From the NCBI GenBank assembly GCA_003024785.1, contig PUQB01000212.1, forward strand, positions 333,972 through 397,971: DNA of 64,000 nucleotides, given 5' to 3'. This document shows, piece by piece, positions 37,003-48,640 of this stretch. The notes beneath the pieces were generated by a model. That model was not told where the DNA came from, searched no databases, and worked only from the letters and a program-made list of their open reading frames with translations. The stretch is from Selaginella tamariscina (taxonomy: Eukaryota; Streptophyta; Lycopodiopsida; Selaginellales; Selaginellaceae). Each line of letters opens with the position of its first letter. Position 1 is the first letter of the stretch. A program made the translations under genes and the position numbers.

Positions 37003-37697
37003 ACATAACACCATATATATGTGCAGAAAGGATGCAAAGAAGCTGGAGGAGTGGGCATCAACACAAAACGCAAGCACAATGGCATCATTTGCGGACAGAG
37101 GTGGCGAAGTTGAAGACATACTCAAGGACATTGCAGACCGTGCCGCAGGCAAGGTTACGTTTCACTACAGTCGTTTCTTTGCCATCGGATTGTTCAGGCT
37201 TGTTGAGCGTGCAAACGCTACCGACCCCGCCGTTCTAGAACAGGTGTGTGCGTGCGTGCGTGCGTGTGTGTGTGTGATATTTATCATCTGTGTATCTATA
37301 ATATATGGTGTGTAAAACTTTTATTTATTTATTCCTAGTTATATCGTTGAGTTAGTCCATTACATATTTCTAAAACGTACTCTATTGTATATCTATATGT
37401 TTAATTTATTACTTGTGTTTAACACAGCTTTGTAAAGCGTTAAATGTGAGTAAGCTGAGTGTGGATAGAGATTTGGATGTATACCGAAATCTCTGACCAA
37501 GCTTGCACAAGCCAAGGAGCTGCTCAAGGAGTATATTGATAGGTATTTATTTATTATTTATTATTAATTTAAAATTGATAAATAATTAGCATATGATTAA
37601 TTTTTTTTTTTTGCAGAGAGAAAAAAGACTGCTGAGAGAGAAGCATCGAAGTGAGCCTGTTGCAAAATGTAAGGCTGATTTTGGACTTCTCCTGTAG
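35127..37697 (+). CDS. THF1: THYLAKOID FORMATION 1 / Psb29
   Basis: Exons: 35127-35307, 36137-36419, 37027-37243, 37428-37542 and about 37617/37619-37697. Exon 1 encodes a serine/proline/arginine-rich chloroplast transit peptide ([20 protein letters not shown]). Exon 2 has the family core [20 protein letters not shown] and [17 protein letters not shown]. Exon 3 has [20 protein letters not shown]. Exon 4 has [16 protein letters not shown]1 is a plastid protein of cyanobacterial origin needed for thylakoid organisation, photosystem II dynamics and FtsH protease accumulation. As written, exon 4 meets a TGA at about 37492 right after VYRNL, while the next frame carries on [15 protein letters not shown], so one base appears to be missing. 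The last exon can use either of two nearby AGs, of which the second keeps a longer C-terminus. The gene is probably functional if the slip is a sequence error. Confidence 0.9.
35335..36060 (-). repeat. Six inverted copies of THF1 exon 2's 3' splice site, inside intron 1
   Basis: CTGCACATTGAGAATATTCA, continuing AGTATCACAC, occurs at about 35335, 35473, 35594, 35694, 35863 and 36025, in units of 100-165 bp that also contain (CA)n, (TA)n, (TG)n and (TAGA)n. Its reverse complement (TGTGTGATACTTGAATATTC, then TCAATGTGCAG) matches the real acceptor region at 36105-36140 (TGTGTGATAGTTGAATATTT, then GTAATGTGCAG) at roughly 28 of 32 positions. Confidence 0.9.
36424..36482. repeat. (TC)n-(AC)n tract at the start of THF1 intron 2
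   Basis: It begins six bases after the 5' splice site and reads (TC)n then (AC)n. Confidence 0.9.
36648..37031 (+). repeat. Tandem array of copied THF1 exon 3 acceptors in intron 2
   Basis: AACACCATATATATTTGCAG, followed by AAAGG or a variant, then (TC)n(AC)n. Copies end at about 36673, 36766, 36830 and 36927. The fifth, at 37006-37031, is the authentic acceptor and leads into exon 3 (AAAGGATGCAAAG). Period is 75-105 bp. Each decoy puts an AG acceptor two to six bases from a GT (GCAGAAAGGTCTC), so each is a potential 0-5 nt micro-exon or recursive site. Confidence 0.9.
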
Positions 37698-38784
37698 AAA
37701 ACTTATAATAAATTATAACGTTAATGTAGTTAGCGTGTGTGTGCGTGTGTGTGTGTGTTTATGGCAGCGTGTAAGATTTTTTCTATTGGTAAACAGAGAT
37801 AACGTCTTAAAATTCACTAAGTCGATGTTAATTTACAAATATAGCATAAATAAAAGAGTTTATAAATTCTAAAGATTAGTAATTATATTTTAAAAGACGC
37901 AATTGAAAAGGGTTGAATAAGTTTAAATTTGAAGTTATTAATTTAAAATTATGCATCAATTTTAATTTAAAATATATTAAATAAAGGTAGAATAAGTTAA
38001 ACACTAAACTAACTAAACATTTTCTAAGATAATTTTAGAAATAAATATTAAAGATATTTAAAATTTATATGTTATAGTTAATATTATTATATAAGGATAA
38101 TAATTAAAAGTGAAATAAATTAAAATCTTAAATACATTCACTAATACATATATATTGTGCTGCGCTTTCATAGTATTACATTTGATGGTACATGACTTTA
38201 TTAAATAATATATTTAATACTGCAACTAATTAAACTTATGAAAGTGCAAATCACTTTTATTTAAAAGATATTCATCTGAATGTAATTTTATAATATATGT
38301 TTTAACATGATGTGATAATATTACGATTGAAAACTAATATCTTAAATACATTAAACTAAATATTAATTAATATGAGTTTTCATTAATAAAAAACAATTTT
38401 AACATCATGACATGCTAAAAGAATAACAATCGAATGATGCTTAATAGATTCTCTTAATTATAATTATTTAAATTAATTATAATTTATATCCATTTCAAAA
38501 GATATATATCAAAGATGACATAACAAAATTTCTTTTTAGCGCTTATTTTTAAATTTTATTTGATATGAAGTCATAATATAATTCAAAAACCTTTCTCACA
38601 TATTTTCCTTGGGTTCTATTAATATAGAGTTTACTTTACATAAATTCTTTTGGGAATTTGAATATATTAAGGAATCTTGTATTATATATAACACATACAC
38701 GAGAAAAATTTGTGATAACAAACTGTTAAAATAATTATAATTGATCTAATAACAATATATAATTATGGTAATAAACCGTACTAG
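37698..38784. other. AT-rich intergenic DNA
   Basis: THF1 3' flank. The first 300 bp or so match 47640-47950 in the second duplication copy. No gene is seen. Confidence 0.5.
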
Positions 38785-39005
38785 TATGTATATATTATTA
38801 AGAGATTTAACTCATTATGTTGTCATTTTTAAATAATAATTGGTGTAATAACAATATATAATTTATAATTAATCGGTGGTAAACCGTACTAGTATGTATT
38901 ATTAAGAGATTTAACTCATTGTGTTGTCATTTTAAATAATAATTAGATATATATTATATACTAATCGGTGGCAATAAACCGTATTAGTATGTATATATTA
39001 TTAAG
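38785..39005 (+). repeat. Three tandem copies of a roughly 110-bp AT-rich unit
   Basis: The landmarks AAACCGTACTAGTATGTAT and ATTATTAAGAGATTTAACTC occur at about 38775, 38880 and 38980, with TGTTGTCATTTTTAAATAAT between. The same core reappears at 44290-44310 and 47140-47190. Confidence 0.75.
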
Positions 39006-39116
39006 AGGACCCCATGTACAAAGGGTGGATCTTTGAGTGTTACTAGACTACCTTACCGCAAAAGAAGAAAATTAGAATTTAAATCATATGTTAAGTAAGA
39101 TATGTAGTCCGTTTTC

Positions 39117-41761
39117 TCAAATTAGGCTTGATTCTTGCAATTCTTCATTTATAATACCAGCTAATCTCTTACGGACCCAAACACCTAACAAAGGAATAAC
39201 CTGCACAAAGATATAAATATATTACAATGAATGATAATATTCAGACGTTCAAAACTCACCGGAGTGTCATCAACATCTTCATAAACAGAGTCATCAACAT
39301 CTTCATAAACATAGTCATCATCATCGCTGTTACTTTGTTGTAGATAAATCTTTACAACCAGCCTTATATAACCAGTGGAGCACCATAACTTTAGTTTTCT
39401 AGACCCCTCTGAGTTTACCGCCCTATGGAACTTCCCAATATTCAACATGCCAAATGCTTGATTAATTCTAGTGTTTACTCCTGTTCTAAACTGAACTAAC
39501 ACCGGCATCTTCTTATTCAACATCTTGTTCCATAGCATAAATATCACATCTGGCCCTCCAAATCTTAACCCCAGTCCATGCATATGTTGCAAAAGAAACA
39601 CTCCCTCAATAGCTTCCACCCAATCATCCAGCATCCGGACGTCCTGCACCAATACCGAAGATGCCCCTTTAGGCTCCAACAGCTCATATTCCGTCATGTA
39701 CACCGGTGGCGTCCCAACCACACCCAAGACCTCTGCAGGTACCTTTTTCCTGAATGCAGCCCCAACACTCTCACAGGCCGAGGCAGCATCACTGTTGGAT
39801 ATGTCATGTTGCAAGGTGCCACGCGGCATGTGTTGCCACAGAGCTTGCATAACAAGAGGCTCCCCAGAATTATTCGACAGTCTTGATCAATGTCTCCTGG
39901 AATGCATGGCACCACTGGTGCAAAGTCTCCCACTTCGGCTTTGCTCTCATGCAGAGTCGCCAACCCACAGTCTAAAAGTGTCATCACCTGCCTATTACCC
40001 GGCACCACCACGTGCCGGGCACCCGAGAGATAGTAAGTGAACACGACATACTCTATGAACTTGTTTGTGTCTCCTTCCCACAGGTCCTTGGCTAGATCGC
40101 GCAGCGAGCGGTGCACTTCCAGCTGATTGCCAGTGGCCGAGATCATGCTCTGTGCAAATCGCAAGAACCAATCCTCACCTGGTTGCTGCAACTGCATGTA
40201 CCGCTCAAGCGCAGTTGCTAAAAATCTCCTCCTTCCTGTGTAAGTGTGAATGATGGCCTGAATATCCAATCTAGACACATCAATAAACCTCTCCATAAAA
40301 GCCTGTATGTTGCTGGAGTCAAATCCATGCAAACTACAAATATTGGCCACAGGAAACGGTTTCATTGTTCCAGATAGAAAGTGCTGATGCACGCTTAGCA
40401 TACTTCTTCCCGTCCCAGAAATAAAGAGAGGACTCCGCAGCTCGCCAATACCCGATAGAGCTAAGACAAAAGGATTCAACAACGACTGCCCGTCCTCGGA
40501 AGTGCCTGTTGATCTGAAACGACCTCTCATATCGTGTGACAACGCCTGGGCTTCATCTACCATTATCACTCCATCACACCAACCCACCTCCTCCACGAGC
40601 TTTGTAATGCATGCATCAAACTGCACAACAAAGTGGGCCACCTTGGTGCGTTCTGAAACGAGAGAGAGCAGTAGTTCGGCTAGGTTCAGGAACACATCTT
40701 CGACTCCGGGATACTCTAACTGAAAAAAGGCCCAATCTCGCGGACTAAGCCCTGCTTTAACTTCTTAAGTAGCTTCAAGATGGAAAGCCTTGCTATAACT
40801 AACGCACCCACGCAACACCTCACGACCGGATCAAATTGGTCGATATCAGTTCCCCTGGACAGATGCGTTCCAATGTCATGGCCATTGCTCTCATGTCTCT
40901 GGATCCACCTCCCCAGCCACATGGGACGGTCACCCGTAAAGAACAGAGCAAACCTTGTGCTGGCTAACTCAATCAACATCCTCGTTTTCCCTGATCCACT
41001 AGCTGCTAAAACTACAGTGACCTGATTAGCTCCTAGCCTTTCTGTAAATCTCTCATCCAGTTCCACAAGTCCCTCCCCGACACCTTCCCATAACAAACAT
41101 GGCTGGCCTGCAAGGGAACAGACCTTTCCCCTCGAAGAAGGAAACTCAGCCTTGTAATGTAACTCCTCTGCTGGTAGGAAGAGGGTTCTACATCGAAAGA
41201 ATAACGGTCACACAGCTGTATGATGTCGTCGAGGCTTTGTAAAACAGAAACTGCAAAAACAAATCCAGTCCGCTTTCGGTTTTGCCTTGCAACACACCAG
41301 AGACATAGCCAAGAAATGCAACTAGCACAAGGGGCCATGCAGAACATGACACAAACACATGAAAAAGCAACAGCCAACAGATGCAGGAGCGGAACATATG
41401 TACAGATCAGAGGAATCAGAAAGAACAAAACAATAGAAAGGGCGGAGAGACATACCTCGTGTTATCTTGAGGAAAATCTCATCCCCTTTCTTGAACACAT
41501 AGCCAGAAGCTTGAGGAGTAATTGGAATCCATGCGGGCGTCGGGTTGAAGCGAAGACGAAGAACTTCATCCGGTTCCTTGACTGAAGCTTCCCGTTTCAC
41601 GACATCAATAGCATCAGAGACCTTGGAGCCAGCGTTTACTCCCGCGCACTTGCCCTATTTCGAACGGCAATTGGACTTGTATCCACTTCTTCTCCTGGAC
41701 TAGCGATGCAGTAATAGACCTGCACATCATATGCCACTTCCATCGCGTCCAAGTCGTCCAT
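39117..41761 (-). CDS. Crinkler-like P-loop NTPase/nuclease, copy A
   Basis: Exons (minus): 41456-41761 (ATG at 41761), 39260-41250 and 39117-39200. The N-terminal exon resembles the ubiquitin-like header of Crinkler-type proteins. Exon 2 has a Walker A loop AASGSGKT (about 40983-41006), Walker B VIMVDEA (about 40552-40569), long helical NTPase sequence, and near its end GGPDVIFML ... VLVQFRTG, which fits the PD-(D/E/Q)xK-type fold of the family (here Q-F-R). An acidic VYEDVDD repeat follows. Crinkler/CR proteins are known from oomycetes, chytrids and scattered plants, where they pair an NTPase with a nuclease and act in the nucleus as effectors or anti-invader proteins. The frame slips at about 41654 (G run), 41175 and 39864 (G run). 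Codons between are well kept. It is a functional gene with sequence errors, or a recent pseudogene. Confidence 0.7.
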
Positions 41762-43640
41762 AGCTGAGAAACCCTAATGAAGGATACATAATATAATCAT
41801 TCATGCCACGCAAGCTTAATTATATTAAATAGTAAAGAATATACACTTTACCTTTGGCTTGATGGCACACAATAAAATTATATAAACCAAAGGATAATTT
41901 TAAAGAAAAATTAAAGTAATAAAGTAATTTAAAACATATAATAATTGTATGGATATTCGTCTATTTAGAGTTATATATGGAAGTTTTGACACTCGGCAAG
42001 TATAACAGTGGTCTTGTTGCATGCACATAAGTGACATTTATTAAAGAGCTGTTTAATTTGGTAATATAATTATGTGGATATTAACTTTATAAAAATATTA
42101 ATATTAATCGTATATTTATATTAGATAATTATCTCTAATTATTATTTTTATATTTATTGTATAAACACCTTAACTTGTTATTTTTGATACTAAATTTTGT
42201 AAGATTCAGTGACAAGTGCAATATATTTACATTCACTTTCTTATATGACTTCATAAAGCAAAATTAATTTCAAGTAAATGAAATCACCTTAGATAATTAT
42301 TTTAACTTTTGTTTTTATATTAAATTTATTGTATAATCACCTTAGGTGATTTTATTTAATTTCTTTTATACTAATTTTTTTTGGATATTCAAGTAAATTA
42401 GTTACATAAATCTTAAGTGGTTGTTTTAATTTATTTTTATATTAATTATGTATATCTTATTTTGCTTTTTTTATACTAAATTTCTTAGATATGGTTCTTT
42501 AGTGCTAATGCAATATTTATATGCATTTATTAAAATAAATTAATTTAGGTGATTGTTTGTAATTTCTTTTTATATAATTATTTATTATATGATCACCTTA
42601 TGTGGTTGTTTTAAATTTATTTTTATATTAAATTTCTTGGACATGGTTCTTTGGTGATGAGTGCATATAATTTTTTATTTTAAGCTTTTGATTAAGTTAA
42701 CATAAAATTAAGGCTTGGATTAAAAAAATGATCAAATGGCAAGTGTAAAGTCATTTCATTATATTTTAAACTCATAATTATCATCATCTTTTTTATATTA
42801 TCAAAGTGAATATAAATTAATTATATAATATAAATATATTAAGATTATCATTTAGTTAATCTTATGACTATTAATCCTTATTTATCAAATTAGTTATATA
42901 ATATCAAACTTTCATATAAAAATAAAATGTTATAAAATAAACAATTGCATTACAACAAATACACTTTTATTTGTACATACCCATTTCAATGAACTTAACA
43001 TATATATGAACATAACTTGACACTTATATCACACCACACATAGTGTAATTATTGTTATGTTTACTTCTTGTTATTATGTGTTTTGTCTTGGCTAACAATT
43101 GTCTTTTGTCCTTAGCAAAATTGTTTAAATTTAAATGAATATTTTTTTACTCTAAGCTTTGCTTTTACTTTTATCTTATTTTTTTTATTTTTAACTTGTT
43201 TTTACTTTGAAAACATAAGCTTTAGGATCCATTGTTTTAAGAAGTCTTCTAATACCTTAAAAGATAAAATAAATAAATACAAACACTTTGTATGAGTAAA
43301 AAAGAAAAAAGAGAGAGATTTTATTTATATACTAATTACATATGAAATGTTTCTATCTTTTCAATTATGTGTATAATATTAACATAAATGTTACATGTAT
43401 AAAGTTAATATAGTTTTGTAAAATTTTCATTTTCATTTTTACATAATTAATTAATATAACCCATATAAGAAATTACTAAAAAAACTCTACATTGGTGCAA
43501 TGATTTTATGTGTTTTTTTTCTTTTAATAGAAAATAATATATATATACCCATTGGTGATGAACCAATTAATTTGCAAGATTAAACTTAGTAATTTGAACA
43601 TAATGTACATATATGGTATATACACTAGTTCATTTATTTA
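41762..43640. other. AT-rich region with degenerate roughly 150-bp repeats
   Basis: From about 41950 to 42670 a unit recurs containing AATTTCAAGTAAAT, then ATCACCTTAG, then GATTGTTTTAATTTATTTTT. Relatives lie at 45050-45290 and 51135-51345, in both cases beside the Crinkler copies. No gene is seen. Confidence 0.55.
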
Positions 43641-43649
43641 AAAATTATT

Positions 43650-44030
43650 TGCATGTTAAGGAAGTGACATTTAAGAAATGCAGCGAAACGATCGTTTAAA
43701 AATGAAGTAGCAGATGTAAAAGTGGATGAGAGTGACTTTGTTTATAAAGATATTAACGACACTTTGATGAGTTTTAATCAAACTAAAAAGCATCACTTTG
43801 AATTCATATAATTCATTAAATATTAAAAAGAGGTTCGAAGGTTTGAACATTATCACTCATGTAATGTGTTTATTTTTGTGTAGGTTATGCCTTTGTTAAG
43901 TGTGTGGGACGGCAAGAAGTTATCTGGTATCGTAAATGAAGAATTACATAAGGTCATTGAAAACCAGTTTGAGAAAAAGAAAAAGGTCATTTTGACTTTG
44001 ATTGACATATTTGTAATTTTCTTAACATAT
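43650..44030 (+). pseudogene. Inverted Crinkler C-terminal fragment
   Basis: On the plus strand, VDESDFVYKDINDT (about 43720-43765) corresponds to the acidic exon-2 end of copy A. An intron follows, and after TTTGTGTAG an exon encodes VMPLLSVWDGKKLSGIVNEE (about 43884-43945), matching VIPLLGVWVRKRLAGIINEE of copy A. The upstream domains are missing. It lies in opposite orientation to both larger Crinkler copies. Confidence 0.72.
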
Positions 44031-44064
44031 AGTTTAAATTTTAATGTTGTGATAATCTCATAAC

Positions 44065-44335
44065 ACTCTAAGGTCTCATCAAAGATCCACTTATTGCAAT
44101 TGAAGGTTAAGAGCTTACATTTTCTAATTGTCCAAAACAAAGGCAAATGAATAATAAGCATTATGTTTCATTTTACAATAATTGTTGTCATGATTTAACA
44201 ACCTAAAGACTAAAGTTAACTTTTAAGTAGTTATTTATTTAACTTGTTAATTTGAATTTTTTTAATTTAAAATGACAAACAATGAGTTAATCTCTTAATA
44301 ATGTATATATATATTCAAGCCAAGAAATTATCATG
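44065..44335 (+). repeat. Arm 1 of a dispersed inverted repeat
   Basis: Its reverse complement is at 47130-47372. Shared strings include TATTTATTTAACTTGTTAAT, ATGTTTCATTTTA and GAGTTAATCTCTTAATAAT. The arms are about 2.8 kb apart. Confidence 0.72.
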
Positions 44336-45690
44336 AATATTCTTTTATGTAGATTCTGATATACATTTCTATTTAGTTTGCCAACTAGCAATGTGCGAAA
44401 TATGACAAGATCTATAATCAAACATAATATTGTCATCCCTATTAAGCATAACCGAAGTGTGCTTGAAAAACCCAAAATTTTCTCTCTTAAATATTTATCA
44501 TTTTGATTAACGATCATTCTACTTATATTATATCGCAATATATATGTTGTTGTATAATTGGTTTCATTTTGACATGCAGGTGTAAACACACCTTTTATGC
44601 ATATTAATAGGGTTCTAATTGAAAATTAAAAATTGCACAATTCAAATAACTTTTAATATATTGGGCTTAAACACTTAGTATATAAAGATTATACATTAAA
44701 TAAATGGACTAATACACATCCATGTTACATGTGAATTCTAACATATTTGTAATGACCATCCTACCTGTATTATATGCAGAATATATATATGTGTGTGTGT
44801 AATTGTCTTCATTTTGGCATGCATATATCACACACCACTTATGCATATCAAAGGTTATAAAAATAAGTATAGACATGGATATACAATTCATAAATGTACA
44901 TTTATTCTTTAAATATATTAGTATATGTAGTTGCAACATTTTATAATTGCAACAACACGTCTTCTTTTTATGCATGGGCATGTTGAAAACTCCTTTGGAC
45001 AAAGCTGTCGAGATAAACACCACATAACGCAAGAGCCTCTTCATTTTTTTTTTAAGTAAAGTTAATTTCAAGTAAAATTATTTATAATTACCTTAGTTAA
45101 TTGGTTTTAATTTTAATTTTTTATATTAACTTTGTTATATAATCAGCTTAGGTGATTATATTTAATTTTTTTTCTTTTAGTAAATTTTCTTGGATATCGT
45201 TCTTCTATGCTAAGTGCAATATATTTACATGCACTTTATTATAAATATAATTAATTTCAAGTAAATTAGTTGTATAATCTGAATATATATTGAACTCCGT
45301 TTTTATTATAGTTATATATTTATAAATATATCTATTATTAATCTAACATGTGTGTGTGGTAATGTTAAACTCAATATATAATTTTATATGTTTATGAATT
45401 TGGTATTATAACTTCATAATATTCATACTAATATTTTATATTCATAAATCATAATCATGTTATTATTTATTTATATTCATGGTGACGTTGACCTCAATAT
45501 ACAATTAAGGATATAAAATATATATTAGAGTTCCATTTATAAATTTATAGGTGAAGTTTAACATCATTATAAATATATAATCTGAAATTATGATATGGAT
45601 CTCCACTATATATTTAACATATAAATTATATACTAAAATTAATAATTAAAATACATATTAGAAAATATTAAATGTATATAAAATATGGAA
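44336..45690. other. AT-rich DNA with a short internal duplication
   Basis: 44510-44640 and 44760-44880 are related (TATATG...TAATTG, then TTCATTTTG, CATGCA and CACACC). The remainder resembles the 150-bp AT-rich repeat family. No gene is seen. Confidence 0.5.
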
Positions 45691-45907
45691 TGAACGATCA
45701 TATTTACTCTTAAATCAATTAGTGTTAAGATTAGATCTTATTATAGGAATATTTAAAATTCCACCGTTTAAAATATTTAAGTATTAGTAAATCCACCAAT
45801 TATATATTTAAATATTTACTAAATCCACCATATCTTAATAAATTATAGAATACAAGTAAGCGGTGGTAAACGTAAACATATACATATGTATATAAAATAT
45901 ATATACT

Positions 45908-46075
45908 ACAAGTGTACGTGTGTGTGCACGTGCGTGCGTGTACACACAGCAGTTGCTTTGGGTGTATCCGGAATGCCATTGCTCCAAAGAGGTGACTTTT
46001 GACAGAGTACATTGTGCGAATGCAATACTATTTGTAGTATAACATGCATCAACTAATATACACCACAATTTGTAT
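45908..46075 (-). pseudogene. Fragment of cyclin B penultimate exon
   Basis: It repeats 52665-52840 of the intact cyclin gene: the (TG/CG)n-rich intron end, then GTATCCGGAATGCC and CATTGCTCCAAAGAGGTGAC. On minus it reads FAQCTL ... SGYTQSN where the live exon reads [15 protein letters not shown] ... SGYTPKQ. It has indels, and no other cyclin exons follow. It marks the right end of the first segmental-duplication copy. Confidence 0.82.
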
Positions 46076-47129
46076 ACCAATTAAATAACTAGTTCCAAAT
46101 CCACATGGGGGAGTTCGAGTTCCAGATCCAGACAGGGTTGTTTGCTATCCATTGTTAAGCACTGTTAAGCATTTTTTTTCTCTCCACCTAGTCTCCCCTT
46201 CCATGTACCTAGCCTTCACCTCCTTCTTGGTCTAGAACACTATCTTTAAAATTGGATGTTAACTCGCAATCTGCATCATACTTTATTTCTCACAACTACC
46301 TTAGATGTCTATTTACATCACAAATGATCATTTACATTATAGAATTAACGTCCATAATGAATAATATAATTAATTTTGGGCATGTTGAGATATGAGGGAT
46401 AACATAAAAAGAGATTTCAAAGAACTACAGTAACTATGAAACAATTCTAATGACATAGTAAGATACTCATTGTGTAATCCCTAAAGCATACAAATCTAAA
46501 TGACACTTCTCATCGTTAAATAATCTTGATTAAAACATGTTTATACTTGTGTGAAATGTATAAAATTTTAAAATTCATGATTAAGATATATCTAGTATGG
46601 TTTTGGTTAGTTCATTACATTTCTAAAGGATTAACAAATGTAAATTGAATTGTATAAATCAATGGGTTCATACACTACCATAAGTAATTAATATTTTAAG
46701 TGATGGATAAAATAAAATGACATGAATACCTATGTAAGAGCTAATACATCATTTATGTTAAAAGTGTGATTTGAATATGAAAAAAGAAATTTCATATTAA
46801 ATTTGATTCTGAATCAGCCATGTTAATACTTAAAAAGTGCATCTAAGAGTATAAAACTATGTCATTATGGTTGACTTAGAAAGTATAAAACAACTGAATA
46901 CATATGTCCTTACCAATTTCCTAACAAATTGATTAAAAATCTTTGTTACTTGTTCGTGGATTTGATGTTCAAGAAAGATAGTTTTGGGTTTTCCAACACA
47001 CCAAATCCAATTCAAGCCACTTAGCTATAGACACATAACTTGAATAAGAAAGTATATTCAAGAAGGTACTTCTTAATGTATATATTAAGAATATTTACGA
47101 TATCATTAGTTATGATTTCTTACGTTGGG
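46076..47129. other. AT-rich junction region between the two duplication copies
   Basis: No gene is seen. GAGTTCGAGTTCCAGATCC near 46110 resembles a pol III B box, but no full tRNA can be folded by eye. Confidence 0.45.
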
Positions 47130-47372
47130 ATGCCCTTAATATATGTATATATTATTAAGAGATTAACTCATTGTGTTGTCATTTTTAAGTAAAAAAAAAT
47201 TCAAATTAACAAGTTAAATAAATGACTCATCGGTCAACCAATTAAAAGTCAACTCCTTACTATGTTAGCGACAATATCATAAAATGAAACATAGTCAAAG
47301 TTAGTTTATCTACTTTTGTTTAAGACGACTAGAAAATGCAAAGCCCTTAACTAGATCTTTGATGAAATTCTT
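47130..47372 (-). repeat. Arm 2 of the dispersed inverted repeat
   Basis: Reverse-complement partner of 44065-44335. It ends within about 10 bp of the left boundary of the second segmental-duplication copy. Confidence 0.72.
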
Positions 47373-47389
47373 GAGTGTTTCTCTATTGT

Positions 47390-47640
47390 GTTTTAATTTA
47401 TTGTACTTGTGTTTAACACAGTTTTATAAAGAATTAAATGTGAGTAAGCTGAGTATTTGGATGTACACTGAAAGCTTGCACAAGCTAAGAAGCTGCTCGA
47501 GTATATTGATAAGTATTATTTATTATTAATTAAGTTAAAATTGATAAATAATTAGCATATGATTAATTTATATTTTTTTTGTAGAGAGAAAAAGAGGACT
47601 ACTGAGAGAGAAGCATTTGAGCCTATTGCATAAATGTAAG
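47390..47640 (+). pseudogene. THF1 3'-end fragment
   Basis: It corresponds to THF1 intron 3 end, exon 4 and exon 5 (37395-37660): TGTGTTTAACACAG, then TTTTATAAAGAATTAAATGTG, AGCTTGCACAAGCTAAGAAG and TTGTAGAGAGAAAAAGAGGA. Internal deletions remove the DRDLDVYRN codons. There are no upstream exons or promoter, so it cannot be expressed as THF1. Confidence 0.88.
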
Positions 47641-47999
47641 GTTGATTTTGAAATTAATTATAATAAATATATAATGTTGATGTAGTCCATGCATCATGTG
47701 TGTGTGTGTGTTATATGGATGTCTCGCGTGCGAGATTTATCTATTGGTAAACGTCTTAAAATTCATTTGCACATCTAAATCCATATTAATGTACAAACAT
47801 AGCATAAATAAAAGAATTTAAATTCTAAGCTTTTAAAAGATAACGATTGAAAAGGGTTGAATAAGTTTAAATTTGAAGTTATTAATTTAAAAATATGCAT
47901 TAATACTAATTAAAATATATTAAATAAAGGTAAAATAAGTTAAAAATATTTACCTCATAAGAAGAAAATTAAAATTTAAACTATATATTAAAGAAAGTT

Positions 48000-48640
48000 A
48001 TAATCACTTTCTCCATTTCCTCAAATTAGGTTTGAGTCTTTGGATTGCCTTTTGCAATTCTTCATTTATTATATTAACTAACCTCTTGCTGGGCCACACA
48101 CCTGATAAATGCATAACTTGCACAAATATAAAACACATTACATGAATGATAATATTTAGACCTTTAAAACTCATCAGTGTCATCAACATCTTCATAAAAT
48201 AAAATCACTTTCGTTCATTTCTACATCAGTTGTTTACATTAGTTGCTTCACTCTTCAGACGATCACTTTACTACACTTCTTAAAGATCACTTCCCTAGTG
48301 TGCATATGTGTCTTTATAATTAGCCTTATATAACCAATCGAACATCACAACTTTAACTTAGTAAACCCCTTTGAGTCCACTACTATATAAAACTTTACAA
48401 TGTTTAATGTTTTAAACACTTGAATAGTTTTAATATTTATTCTTATTCTAAATTGAATCAACACCGACATCTTCTTATTTAACACTTTGTTCCACAATAT
48501 AAATATCATGTTTAGCCCTCCAAACTCTTGTTTACAAAATAATCCAGTTCATACATATGTTGCAAACGAAACAAACTTAACACCTTCCACCCAGTCATCC
48601 AACATCCAGACGTCTTAAATGGCCTGCACCAGTACCGCTG
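48000..48640 (-). pseudogene. Crinkler copy B, decayed C-terminal part
   Basis: The minus strand has the last exon (VMHLSGVWPSKRLVNIINEE, 48040-48110) and the exon-2 end, with many AT-biasing substitutions and stops relative to copy A. The segment 48330-48640 matches copy A at 39370-39630. Confidence 0.75.

Larger units (their letters stand above)
37383..46075 (+). repeat. Segmental duplication, copy 1 (THF1 3' end - Crinkler A - cyclin 3' fragment)
   Basis: Colinear with 47382-52840: THF1 exon 4 to the 3' flank, the Crinkler-like gene on minus, AT-rich 150-bp-type repeats, the block at about 45690-45895 (matching 51376-51570), and a fragment of the cyclin penultimate exon. Copy 1 has extra sequence between 42.7 and 45.0 kb, including another Crinkler fragment. 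Confidence 0.85.

Noticed and set aside
36586-37008. Open frames coding for THTHTH and SLSLSL runs (also near 27254-28118, 28306-28560, 36553-37152)
   Set aside because: They are read-through of (AC)n, (TC)n and (TA)n microsatellites inside introns of real genes. They have no conserved content.
43671-45071. Several minus-strand ORFs of 60-120 codons in AT-rich DNA
   Set aside because: Low-complexity lysine, asparagine, isoleucine and phenylalanine-rich translations typical of AT-rich non-coding sequence. One overlaps the plus-strand Crinkler fragment.
45908-46075. Second cyclin gene
   Set aside because: Only part of one exon with indels is present. It is explained by the tandem segmental duplication.
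46085-46135. tRNA gene suggested by a B-box-like GAGTTCGAGTTCC
   Set aside because: No acceptor stem, A box or anticodon arm can be found around it.
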